Source: Rhizophagus prolifer
Lineage: Eukaryota > Glomeromycota > Glomeromycetes > Glomerales > Glomeraceae
NCBI GenBank assembly: GCA_019425655.1
Contig: NQWY01024848.1
Span: 1-22,173 of the forward strand
DNA length: 22,173 nt
Reading direction: 5' to 3'
Shown here one piece after another: positions 1-7,021 of the stretch. Position numbers and translations under genes: made by a program. How positions within the stretch are numbered: the stretch's first letter is position 1; each line of letters opens with the position of its first letter. The notes below the pieces were generated by a model. The model was given only the letters and a program-made list of their open reading frames with translations. It was not told where the DNA came from and searched no databases.

Positions 1-57
1 CATCCATCTGATAAAATTTGTATGAGAATCTGTCCGGAAGCTTTTGTTTCTTTTTAA
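1..57 (+). CDS. Possible 3' end of an unidentified gene entering from the left edge
   Basis: Frame 1 is open from the first base and gives an 18-residue tail ending CPEAFVSF before a TAA at 55-57. Base composition is more balanced here than in the very AT-rich stretch that follows (about 60-240), which suggests coding DNA. The tail is too short to assign to a family. It could instead be the 5' region of a minus-strand gene beyond the edge, since CAT triplets (ATG on the minus strand) lie at 1-3 and 5-7. Confidence 0.3.
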   Translation, partial: HPSDKICMRICPEAFVSF

Positions 58-217
58 CAAAGTATACTTCATTAGATGTAAAGTTTTCAGCAAATGTAAC
101 GAAATCAATTTATTTTTTTTATTAATTAAAAATTAATTTTTATGTATAATTTTTATAAACAAAATATTGAATATTAAATTTCTTAATTAAACCTAGATTA
201 TTTTATTTTCAATTATT

Positions 218-248
218 TTTGAAAGTTTAGAAATTTTAATTATATTTG
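218..248 (+). promoter_or_regulatory. Bacteroidota-type promoter for the GbsR/MarR gene
   Basis: TTTG at 218-221 and TATATTTG at 241-248 are separated by exactly 19 bases. This matches the known Bacteroidota housekeeping promoter (-33 TTTG, -7 TAnnTTTG). Transcription would start a few bases downstream, giving a leader of roughly 20 bases before the ATG at 273. Confidence 0.75.
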
Positions 249-272
249 TACAAGAATTCAAACCAATAAAAA

Positions 273-773
273 ATGAAACTCGACGAAGCTAAGGAGAAAT
301 ACATACAAACCTGGGGAACATTTGCAACCAATTGGGGTATCAACAGAACAATGGCGCAGGTTCATGCTTTGCTTTTAGCAGAAGGCAAACCTTTATCCAC
401 GGATGAAGTGATGGATAAACTGGAAATCTCAAGAGGGAATGCCAATATGAATCTTCGGAATCTGATGGACTGGGGAATTGTAAAAAAAGAACTGGTAAAA
501 GGTGACAGAAAAGAATATTTTGTTGCCGAGAAAGATGTCTGGTTTCTTTTCAAACAGATTACAAAAGAACGTAGAAAGCGAGAAATAGAACCTGTCGTTT
601 CATTTTTGGAAGAGCTGAAGAATGTAGATGAAGATTCCGAAGAAGCAAAACAATTTGTTAAACTAATGGATGATTTTGGAAACGTAACCAACAAAATCAA
701 CAATATAATGGACTTAGCAATAAAAAGTGATGATCACTGGCTGGTAGGGAAAATTACCAGCTTGTTAAAATAA
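273..773 (+). CDS. GbsR/MarR family transcriptional regulator
   Basis: This 166-residue protein is a probable DNA-binding repressor. Residues about 22-90 form a winged helix-turn-helix with the pattern typical of GbsR-like regulators: MAQVHALLLAEGKPLSTDEV, then a recognition helix with SRGNANMNLRNL, then a wing around KGDRKEYF. The charged C-terminal half (about 95-150) is likely helical and probably serves dimerisation. The start is supported by the consensus promoter 25 bases upstream; no Shine-Dalgarno is seen, as usual in this phylum. In flavobacteria such regulators often sit beside DCC, DUF2071 and TIGR01777 genes, as here, so it may control the following cluster, but no operator was identified. 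The effector is unknown. Confidence 0.85.
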   Translation: MKLDEAKEKYIQTWGTFATNWGINRTMAQVHALLLAEGKPLSTDEVMDKLEISRGNANMNLRNLMDWGIVKKELVKGDRKEYFVAEKDVWFLFKQITKERRKREIEPVVSFLEELKNVDEDSEEAKQFVKLMDDFGNVTNKINNIMDLAIKSDDHWLVGKITSLLK

Positions 774-797
774 AAAAGGATTAATCCTTTTTTATTT
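772..797 (+). terminator. Rho-independent terminator after the GbsR gene
   Basis: A run of As, GGATTAATCC and a T run form a perfect palindrome of about 22 bases with a T tail. It overlaps the TAA stop of the regulator at 771-773. The A/T symmetry means it could work in both directions. Confidence 0.6.
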
Positions 798-843
798 CGG
801 ATTAATTTTCAAAAATTACTGAAAATATAAAATGTTTAAAATT

Positions 844-927
844 ATGAGAAACCTGTTATTTAGGATTTTTATGACAATTCTTTTCAGAAATAGTAAAAGA
901 ACAAAAGGCGATTTCCTCAAACTATAA
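844..927 (+). CDS. Possible 27-residue small protein before the DCC gene
   Basis: An ATG at 844 opens 27 codons ending in TAA at 925-927, 11 bases before the next gene. The peptide is hydrophobic at its start (MRNLLFRIFMTILF) and basic towards its end (RNSKRTKG), like a small membrane-associated peptide. No family is recognised. It may be a real small gene, a leader peptide, or chance. Confidence 0.3.
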   Translation: MRNLLFRIFMTILFRNSKRTKGDFLKL

Positions 928-938
928 AATCAAGCAAA

Positions 939-1757
939 ATGAAAACATTACAAAATCACATTCTCATTTATGACAATGATTGTCCATTGTGCAATATCTA
1001 TTCAAAAGGTTTTGTCAAATCCGGGATGTTGGATAAAAACGGCAGAGAAGCTTTTTCAGAAATCACATCCGAAACTAAAAATAAGATTGATATTCACCGT
1101 TCAAAAAACGAAATTGCATTAATCGACACTAAGAATAATAGAGTAATCTACGGATTAGAAAGCCTACTCACAATCATCGGTAATTCTTTTCCGATTTTGG
1201 AAAAATTTGCAAGAATAAAACCTTTTCATTGGTTTTTCCAGAGACTTTACAAATTCGTTTCTTACAACAGAAAACAGATTATTCCTTCAGAAAAAGACTT
1301 GACAGAAGACAATTGCGTTCCGGATTTTAATCTAAAATATAGACTGTCTTATCTTGCATTTGTTTTATTGTTTTCTGCTTATGTTTTAGGATTCTATAAC
1401 CAGCGTTTGTTTCCGGATTTCAAAAATAATTTTAGGTTAGAATTTTTCATTTGTTGTATGCAAATTGTTTGGCAGAGTGCGTTTATGGGAATTTATCTCA
1501 AAGGAAGAATTTGGGATTATCTTGGAAATATGATGACCGTTTCTTTGCTTGGAACATTGCTTTTAATTCCCGCTTTATTCTTCAATTTTAGCCAAATATT
1601 TTATTTTATCTATTTCGGAATTGTAGTATTCATAATGTTTTTGGAACATCTCAGACGATGCAGAATTCTGAAATTTGGGATGGTACCAACCATTTCCTGG
1701 ATGTTGTTCAGAATCACTTTCGGAGCTATTCTCTTATACATTGTTTCTAATTCATAA
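939..1757 (+). CDS. DCC family thiol-disulfide oxidoreductase-like membrane protein (DUF393)
   Basis: The protein has 272 residues. Its N-terminal third is a DUF393 domain, the thioredoxin-fold-like family named after a conserved DxxCxxC motif, seen here as YDNDCPLC with C15 and C18 as the likely redox pair. Residues about 130-270 hold four to five hydrophobic segments (for example YLAFVLLFSAYVLGF, MMTVSLLGTLLLIPALFF, IFYFIYFGIVVFIMFL and a last one ending at the C-terminus), so the redox domain is tethered to the inner membrane. The substrate is unknown. It lies 11 bases after a possible small ORF and upstream of DUF2071 and TIGR01777 genes, a common flavobacterial arrangement. Confidence 0.8.
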   Translation: MKTLQNHILIYDNDCPLCNIYSKGFVKSGMLDKNGREAFSEITSETKNKIDIHRSKNEIALIDTKNNRVIYGLESLLTIIGNSFPILEKFARIKPFHWFFQRLYKFVSYNRKQIIPSEKDLTEDNCVPDFNLKYRLSYLAFVLLFSAYVLGFYNQRLFPDFKNNFRLEFFICCMQIVWQSAFMGIYLKGRIWDYLGNMMTVSLLGTLLLIPALFFNFSQIFYFIYFGIVVFIMFLEHLRRCRILKFGMVPTISWMLFRITFGAILLYIVSNS

Positions 1758-1764
1758 ATAATTT

Positions 1765-1850
1765 GAGCGCCTTTATCCGTCTTCCGTTCCCACATTTTTC
1801 TTTTTTTTTAAAAGAAAAAGAGCTCCACTCAAGTCGGGGCGCGCTTCGCA
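1765..1850. repeat. GC-rich palindrome-ended intergenic repeat
   Basis: The block begins with GCGCC (1767-1771) and ends with GGCGC (1838-1842), inverted with respect to each other. Its centre is a T run followed by AAAAGAAAAAG, which also folds back. The GC-rich ends stand out from AT-rich surroundings, and the short frame across it encodes nothing recognisable. This build resembles the short dispersed repeats found between genes in flavobacterial genomes. Only one copy lies in this window, so dispersal is inferred. The hairpin may also end transcription of the DCC gene. Confidence 0.5.
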
Positions 1851-1868
1851 AAAAAGAACATTTGACAT

Positions 1869-2582
1869 TTGAAGTTTCTAACAGCAGAATGGCGAAAACT
1901 GGCCGTCATCAACTACGAAATCAATCCGGAAATTCTAAAACCATATTTACCAACAGGAACCGAACTCGATTTTTATAAAGGAAAATGTCTGGTAAGTCTT
2001 GTTGGGTTTATGTTCCTCAACACAAAACTTCTGGGGATTTCTGTTCCTTTTCACAGAGATTTTGAAGAAGTCAATCTAAGATTTTATGTAAAAAAACAGG
2101 AAAACGGAATCTGGAAAAGAGGCGTGGTTTTCATCAAAGAAATCGTTCCTAAAAAAGCTTTGAGTCTTGTTGCGAATATATTTTATAATGAGAATTATTG
2201 CACTTTACCAATGGCTCATTCTATCATAGAATCTAATAATGAACTTTCCATTTCTTACAGCTGGCAGACTTCAAAACTGAATACAATGACTTTAAAAGCA
2301 GAAAATATTCAGGGAGAAATGATTGAGGGTTCTGATTTTGAATTTATTACAGAACATTACTTTGGGTTTACAAAAAACAATAATCAAACTTTTGAATATG
2401 AAGTAAAACATCCAAAATGGAATTTTTACAACCTCAAGAATTACGAAATCAAGGTAGATTTCAAAGAAAATTATGGAAACGATTTCTTTTTTCTGAATAA
2501 TGAAAAACCAATATCAGTAATGCTTGCAGAAGGTTCTGAAATTGAAGTTCATACAAAGAAAAATTTAGAATTTGCTATTTAA
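1869..2582 (+). CDS. DUF2071 (YqjF-like) family protein
   Basis: The protein has 237 residues and DUF2071 features from its first residue: FLTAEWRKLAVINYEINPE, then a Leu-Pro-x-Gly-Thr-Glu stretch (LPTGTELD), then CLVSLVGFMF and an E-V-N-L-R-F-Y-V block. The family has no firmly established activity. The start codon is TTG: an in-frame TGA lies at 1863-1865, no in-frame ATG follows nearby, and family members begin at this same tryptophan-containing segment, so TTG at 1869 is well supported. The GC-rich repeat ends about 20 bases upstream and may carry or have displaced the native leader. The next gene begins 16 bases downstream, which suggests co-transcription. Confidence 0.8.
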   Translation: MKFLTAEWRKLAVINYEINPEILKPYLPTGTELDFYKGKCLVSLVGFMFLNTKLLGISVPFHRDFEEVNLRFYVKKQENGIWKRGVVFIKEIVPKKALSLVANIFYNENYCTLPMAHSIIESNNELSISYSWQTSKLNTMTLKAENIQGEMIEGSDFEFITEHYFGFTKNNNQTFEYEVKHPKWNFYNLKNYEIKVDFKENYGNDFFFLNNEKPISVMLAEGSEIEVHTKKNLEFAI

Positions 2583-2598
2583 TTTAAAATCAAACACG

Positions 2599-3489
2599 AT
2601 GAAAATAATCATTGCAGCTGGAACCGGTTTCCTTGGACGAAATCTCGAAAAATATTTTCTTGATAAAAATTACGAAGTCAAAATACTGACAAGAAACCCA
2701 AAGCGTAAAAACGAAATTTTTTGGGACGCAAAAACAATCGGGATTTGGAAAGACGAGCTGGAACATGCAGATGTTCTCATTAATCTTGCCGGGAAGTCAG
2801 TAGACTGTCGTTATAATGATAAGAACAGGAAAGAAATCTACAATTCCAGAATAGATTCGACAAGAGTTCTGCAAAAAGCAATCGATGAATGTCAAAATCC
2901 ACCAAAAATCTGGCTTAATGCAAGTTCTGCAACTATTTATGTTCACTCAGAGACGCATCTCAATACAGAAAAAAACGGGATTATCGGTGACGATTTCTCA
3001 ATGAATATATGTAAATCCTGGGAGAAAGAATTTTTCAAAAAAGGAAATCAAAATATCAGAAAAGTGGCGCTCAGAACTTCTATCGTTCTTGGGAAAAATG
3101 GTGGTGCATTTCCAAAATTTAAACAAATTTCAAAATTAGGTTTAGGCGGAAAACAGGGTAGAGGCAATCAGTTGATGAGCTGGATTCATATTGATGATTT
3201 TTGTGAAGCCGTCAATTTTATTATTGAAAACGAAAACTTTGAAGGCGCAATTAACATTACAGCTCCAAAACCTTTATCTAACGAAAATATGATGGGTCAA
3301 ATTCGGAAAAAGATTAAAGTCTCATTTGGGATTCCAAGTCCAGTTTGGTTATTGGAATTAGCTTCAGTCTTCATCAAAACAGAAACAGAACTTATGTTAA
3401 AAAGCAGGAATGTCTATCCTGAGATTTTGTTGGAAAATGATTTCAAATTTCGATATGATAATTTTGAAAAAGCCTTAGAAGAATTATAA
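2599..3489 (+). CDS. TIGR01777 family NAD(P)-dependent epimerase
   Basis: This 296-residue Rossmann-fold protein belongs to the extended short-chain dehydrogenase family TIGR01777 (YfcH-like). Diagnostic parts are the N-terminal nucleotide-binding loop AGTGFLG, the LINLAGKSVDCRY segment, the NSRIDSTRVLQKAI helix, NASSATIYVHSETH, LRTSIVLGKNGGAFPK, the MSWIHIDDFCEA block and the C-terminal helix with KSRNVYPE. The first glycine of the usual GGTGFxG loop is alanine here, a mild change. The ATG at 2599 was chosen over the upstream frame extension (2572) because the beta-strand MKIIIAAGTG is the normal family start and the extension overlaps the DUF2071 gene. The physiological substrate of the family is not known. 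Confidence 0.88.
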   Translation: MKIIIAAGTGFLGRNLEKYFLDKNYEVKILTRNPKRKNEIFWDAKTIGIWKDELEHADVLINLAGKSVDCRYNDKNRKEIYNSRIDSTRVLQKAIDECQNPPKIWLNASSATIYVHSETHLNTEKNGIIGDDFSMNICKSWEKEFFKKGNQNIRKVALRTSIVLGKNGGAFPKFKQISKLGLGGKQGRGNQLMSWIHIDDFCEAVNFIIENENFEGAINITAPKPLSNENMMGQIRKKIKVSFGIPSPVWLLELASVFIKTETELMLKSRNVYPEILLENDFKFRYDNFEKALEEL

Positions 3490-3506
3490 TTTGATTTAAT
3501 AAAAAA

Positions 3507-3586
3507 CACTTCGACTACGCTCAATGTGACATACTTAATACTAAACATTTCAATATAGTAATATCAGTCTGGGAGGAGCCGAAGAC
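3507..3586. repeat. Degenerate inverted repeat in the intergenic region
   Basis: The left arm CACTTCGACTACGCTCA.. at 3507-3530 and the right arm GTCTGGGAGGAGCCGAAGAC at 3567-3586 are imperfect inverted copies, sharing CTTCGRCT and GAC blocks, around a 36-base AT-rich centre. Both arms are GC-richer than their surroundings. This resembles a short dispersed palindromic repeat with no coding capacity; only one copy is in the window. Confidence 0.45.
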
Positions 3587-3611
3587 TTTCAACTAAATAA
3601 TAATTAATTTC

Positions 3612-3646
3612 AAAACTTTGGAAGTCGGCTTTTCAAAGTTTTTTCA
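3612..3646 (+). terminator. Rho-independent terminator
   Basis: AAAACTTTG (3612-3620) pairs with CAAAGTTTT (3634-3642). The stem extends inward by about three pairs, leaves a loop of about 7 bases, and is followed by more Ts. It separates the epimerase gene cluster from the sigma factor. Confidence 0.6.
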
Positions 3647-3664
3647 TAAATTTTCAAAATAATT

Positions 3665-3690
3665 CCAACCTTTTTTGAACTATCGCATCT
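3665..3690 (+). promoter_or_regulatory. Possible ECF-type autoregulatory promoter
   Basis: CCAACC at 3665-3670 followed by CGCATC at 3684-3689 resembles the AAC / CGTC bipartite promoters read by ECF sigma factors. It lies about 20 bases before the sigma gene start, and no TAnnTTTG element is present here. Self-activation is common in the family; the assignment here is inference. Confidence 0.4.
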
Positions 3691-3710
3691 TTCCTTATAA
3701 AAGCTAATGT

Positions 3711-4235
3711 ATGGAACACGACATATACTTAAGATGCAGAAATAAAGACCGCAACGCACAGCGGAAACTTTATGAAGAATATGCAGGACGATTCTTCGCG
3801 GCTTGTAAGCGTTACTTGAAAAACGATGAAGATGCGGAGGAAGTTTTAGCAGATTCTTTCTACATTATTTTCACAAAAATGGAACAGCTCAAAGATTTTC
3901 AGGTTTTTGATGCCTGGGCAAAGAAAATTGTGGTGAATCAATGTCTTCAGAAGCTTCGCAAGAAACAGCCGTTTTCAATTTCTATTGAAGAAAATTTTGT
4001 GGATTTACCAGATTCCGAAACAGAAAATGTTTCAGAAGAAAAAGGTATTTTATCACTTCTTAATTTCCTTCCGGAAGGTTGCAGAACGATTTTCAATCTT
4101 TTTGCAATGGAAGGTTATCCTCACAAAGAAATTGCGCAAATGCTTTCTATCTCAGAAGGAACATCCAAATCTCAGGTGAATTTTGCTCGTAAGAAATTGC
4201 AGGAGCTTATGAAACTTCAAACAATTAATTCTTAA
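3711..4235 (+). CDS. ECF-type RNA polymerase sigma factor
   Basis: This 174-residue protein is an extracytoplasmic-function sigma-70 factor. Region 2 (about 8-85) includes the core-binding helix AQRKLYEEYAGRFFAACKRYL, the acidic NDEDAEEVLADSF segment, and AWAKKIVVNQCLQKLRKK for -10 recognition. Region 4 (about 110-172) has the helix-turn-helix LPEGCRTIFNLFAMEGYPHK followed by EIAQMLSISEGTSKSQVNFA, for -35 recognition. The gene ends 11 bases before the composite vWA membrane protein, whose cytoplasmic head resembles an anti-sigma factor, so the pair is probably co-transcribed and functionally linked. ATG at 3711 is preferred to the out-of-frame ATG at 3707. Confidence 0.9.
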   Translation: MEHDIYLRCRNKDRNAQRKLYEEYAGRFFAACKRYLKNDEDAEEVLADSFYIIFTKMEQLKDFQVFDAWAKKIVVNQCLQKLRKKQPFSISIEENFVDLPDSETENVSEEKGILSLLNFLPEGCRTIFNLFAMEGYPHKEIAQMLSISEGTSKSQVNFARKKLQELMKLQTINS

Positions 4236-4246
4236 AGTTAAAAAAA

Positions 4247-6154
4247 ATGGAAAATAAAGATATCGATAAAATGTTTAGTGATGCCGGGAAATCGGCAGAA
4301 GTAAATCCAACATTTCCTTCTTTTGAAAAAGTTTGGGAAAAGGTTGAAGAGAAATTAGATAAAAAAGAAAACAAGAAAAGAACCATCCCGGTTTGGTTTT
4401 CGTACGGAGTTGCTGCTGGTTTGGCTTTGACATTTGGTGTTTTATATTTTACAAATGACAGTAAAGTTAAAATTGAGTCTCAAGTTGCTGATAGAATTGA
4501 AGGAAAACCAATCAATCCTAACCTAGTAGAAATTCCGAAAAAAGTTGAAGAAATCAATAAAACTTTTAAAGAGAATTTGAGCAAAAATCCAATCAAACCT
4601 GCTGAAGAAAAGGATATTATAGCTTATCATAATTTAATAACAGAAGACGGGATTTCTACACAAGCCCCAATAGTTCCAGATGCCATTGTTTCTGTGCCAA
4701 TTCTAACACCTTCTAAAATAGTTACAAATGAAGTTAGAGAAGAGATTATAACGCCTCCATCAAGCAAAGCAAATTATGTATATACTGTAAAAGCAAAAGA
4801 TATTGAACCTGTTGTTGTAAATGCATTAGGAATTAGAAGAGAGCAGAAAAGTTTAGGTTTTGCAACGACAAATGTAAATTCTACAGTGATGGGAAAAGTT
4901 GCAGGTTTACAAATTTCTTCAACCAACGGAAGTCCAGGAGGTTCTCCAAATATTATGATTCGTGGCTTAGGTGCTTTAAGTGCGAACAGTCAACCTTTGT
5001 ATGTAATTGACGGTGTTCTTTATCAAAACGTAAATCTGCAAAATATTGATGCCAATAAAATCAAGAATGTAGAAGTTTTGAAAGATGCGGCTGCAATTTC
5101 TCTTTATGGTTCACGAGGAATGAATGGAGTAGTTATTATCAAAACAAAAGGTTTGTCTAAAAAAGAAATTGATTTACTTAATAATTCAAAACCTGTTCAA
5201 AATCAAGAATCTTATGACGAATGGAAAGAAAATAAATTCGAATTAACTAAGGCTGAGCCACTTTCTACTTTTTCGATTGATGTAGATAATGCTGCATATT
5301 CCAATATCAGAAGAATGATAAACAATGGGCAGCAAATTGATAAAAATGCTGTTAGAATAGAGGAAATGATTAATTATTTCAAATACAATTATCCTCAGCC
5401 AAAAAACGGACAGCCTTTTTCTATTAATACAGAATACAATGATTCTCCTTGGAATCCAAAACATAAACTTTTGAAAATCGGTTTGCAAGGTAAAACTCTG
5501 AATGAAAAAGAATTACCAGCTTCCAATTTAGTTTTCTTAATTGATGTTTCTGGTTCTATGAACCAGCAAAATAAATTACCATTGCTGAAATCATCATTCA
5601 AGATTTTGTTGGAAAAACTTCGTCCACGAGATAAGGTGGCATTGGTGACTTATGCAGGAAGTGCAGGCGTGGTTTTGGAACCAACTTCAGCTAAAAATAA
5701 AGAAAAAATCCTGACGGCTTTAGAAAATCTTAGCGCAGGCGGAAGTACAGCTGGCGGACAAGGGATAGAGTTGGCTTACAAATTGGCCCAGGAAAATTTT
5801 GTGAAAAATGGAAACAATCGTGTGATTTTGGCAACAGATGGCGATTTCAATGTTGGAGTTTCTGATAATTCTGAACTCCAAAAATTGATTGAAGCTAAAA
5901 GACAATCCGGGATTTTCCTAACCTGTCTTGGTTTTGGAATGGGAAATTATAAAGATAATCGCTTGGAAATGTTGGCTGACAAAGGCAATGGAAATTATGC
6001 TTACATCGATAATATGCAGGAATCCAATAAATTTCTTGGGAAAGAATTTGCAGGAAGTATGTATGCGATTGCAAAAGATGTCAAGATTCAAATTGAGTTT
6101 GATCCGAAGTTCGTAAAATCATATAGATTAATTGGTTTGATGCCGGAGAATTAG
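4247..6154 (+). CDS. Composite membrane protein: anti-sigma-like head, SusC-type plug domain and vWA domain (C-terminally interrupted)
   Basis: The open frame gives 635 residues. Residues 1-45 are charged and cytoplasmic and resemble the short heads of flavobacterial anti-sigma proteins. Residues 46-68 form one membrane helix (FSYGVAAGLALTFGVLYF). Residues about 200-302 are a TonB receptor plug domain of the SusC type (VMGKVAGLQI, IMIRGLGALS, PLYVIDGV, VEVLKDAAAISLYGSRG, GVVIIKTKG) with no beta-barrel after it. Residues about 325-425 are the conserved domain preceding vWA in YfbK-like proteins. The vWA domain has a metal-ion site DVSGSM (433-438), T501 and ATDGD (529-533). The frame enters DUF3520 at KSYRLIG and stops five codons later, because the DNA lacks 46 bases found in the downstream paralogue and shifts frame; the rest of DUF3520 lies in another frame (next entry). 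The 11-base spacing after the ECF sigma gene suggests the head controls that sigma factor. This is an inference. Confidence 0.75.
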   Translation: MENKDIDKMFSDAGKSAEVNPTFPSFEKVWEKVEEKLDKKENKKRTIPVWFSYGVAAGLALTFGVLYFTNDSKVKIESQVADRIEGKPINPNLVEIPKKVEEINKTFKENLSKNPIKPAEEKDIIAYHNLITEDGISTQAPIVPDAIVSVPILTPSKIVTNEVREEIITPPSSKANYVYTVKAKDIEPVVVNALGIRREQKSLGFATTNVNSTVMGKVAGLQISSTNGSPGGSPNIMIRGLGALSANSQPLYVIDGVLYQNVNLQNIDANKIKNVEVLKDAAAISLYGSRGMNGVVIIKTKGLSKKEIDLLNNSKPVQNQESYDEWKENKFELTKAEPLSTFSIDVDNAAYSNIRRMINNGQQIDKNAVRIEEMINYFKYNYPQPKNGQPFSINTEYNDSPWNPKHKLLKIGLQGKTLNEKELPASNLVFLIDVSGSMNQQNKLPLLKSSFKILLEKLRPRDKVALVTYAGSAGVVLEPTSAKNKEKILTALENLSAGGSTAGGQGIELAYKLAQENFVKNGNNRVILATDGDFNVGVSDNSELQKLIEAKRQSGIFLTCLGFGMGNYKDNRLEMLADKGNGNYAYIDNMQESNKFLGKEFAGSMYAIAKDVKIQIEFDPKFVKSYRLIGLMPEN

Positions 6155-6582
6155 GAATTGGTCATACAGTTACAGCTATTTATGAGATTATTCCAGTGGG
6201 TTCAGATTCAGAATTCGCACCTCAAAATATTGATTTAAAATATTCTAAGAACGAATCCCAAAATGAATTTGGAGACGAATTGGCAACGGTAAAATTCCGT
6301 TATAAAAGCCCTGATGAAGATAAAAGTAAAGAGTTAATTCAGACTATCAAAGATTCTAAAAATCAACTAAGTAATGCTTCATTAGATTTCAAATTTGCAT
6401 CGTCTGTTGCATGGTTTGGATTGGTTTTGAGACAGTCAGAATTTATCAAAGATAAAGACGTGGACAAAATCATCAATCTCGCAAAACAAGGTAAGTCTAA
6501 AGATGAAGAGGGTTACCGTTCAGAATTTATTAGACTGATAGAAAGCTATAAAGGAATTGCAAACGAAATATTAAAAAATTAA
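6139..6582 (+). pseudogene. Detached C-terminal DUF3520 part of the composite vWA protein
   Basis: From GAT at 6139 this frame reads DAGELGIGHTVTAIYEIIPVG and continues to a stop at 6580-6582, ending in EEGYRSEFIRLIESYKGIA. It is clearly the continuation of the DUF3520 domain begun in the preceding gene and matches 8078-8509 of the paralogue. The first possible internal start is a GTG at 6196, well inside the domain, so independent translation is unlikely to give a folded protein. The sequence is otherwise well kept, which points to recent damage. Confidence 0.75.
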
Positions 6583-6820
6583 CTTTTCTTAACATTTTGA
6601 TATTTTTTATATATTTAGAAAAAATTAAAAAACCTACTCATGAGAAAAATACTTGCAACATTGTCTATTGCTCTGTTTTTGTTAAATTGTAACAAAAGAT
6701 AAATCGGATGCTATAAAAAAGCCTCAATCTCTGAGTCTTAAAAAAGATAAGGACCAAGACGGAATAGAAAATAAATTAGATAAATGTCCTGAGATAGCCG
6801 GTCCAATTGAAAATAACGGT

Positions 6821-6998
6821 TGTCCTTGGCCTGATACAGATGGAGATTCTGTTTTAGATAAAGATGATGTTTGTCCCGATGTTCTAGGGCCACCAGAAAA
6901 CAAAGGATGTCCTTGGCCTGATACAGACGGAGATGGAGTTTTAGATAAAGACGATGCTTGTCCAACAGTTCCTGGACTCGCTGATTATCAAGGATGTC
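6821..6998 (+). repeat. Thrombospondin type 3 tandem repeats at DNA level
   Basis: TGTCCTTGGCCTGATACAGA at 6821 recurs at 6908 with few differences, a period of 87 bases (29 codons), and the pattern continues into a third, shorter cysteine-proline unit near 6958. Each unit encodes Asp/Asn-rich calcium loops, as in OmpA-associated TSP3 regions. These usually act as rigid spacers between an outer-membrane anchor and a functional domain. Confidence 0.7.
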
Positions 6999-7021
6999 CA
7001 AAACCGAAGTCTGTAGTAGCA

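Noticed and set aside
60-240. Very AT-rich left intergenic stretch as a replication origin or attachment site
   Set aside because: No repeated boxes, dnaA or integrase genes, or direct repeats are visible; low GC is usual for intergenic DNA in this group.
1763-1978. Open frame of 71 codons across the GC-rich repeat on the plus strand
   Set aside because: It reads through a non-coding palindromic repeat and then overlaps the well-supported DUF2071 gene in another frame.
4247-6154. Possibility that the plug domain marks a full TonB-dependent receptor
   Set aside because: No beta-barrel follows the plug; the frame passes directly into vWA-type domains, so it is not a SusC receptor.
6100-6160. 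Programmed frameshifting or stop read-through in the vWA genes
   Set aside because: Copy 1 lacks coding bases instead of showing a slippery site, and no stimulatory hairpin was seen after the stop of copy 2, so mutation is the simpler reading.
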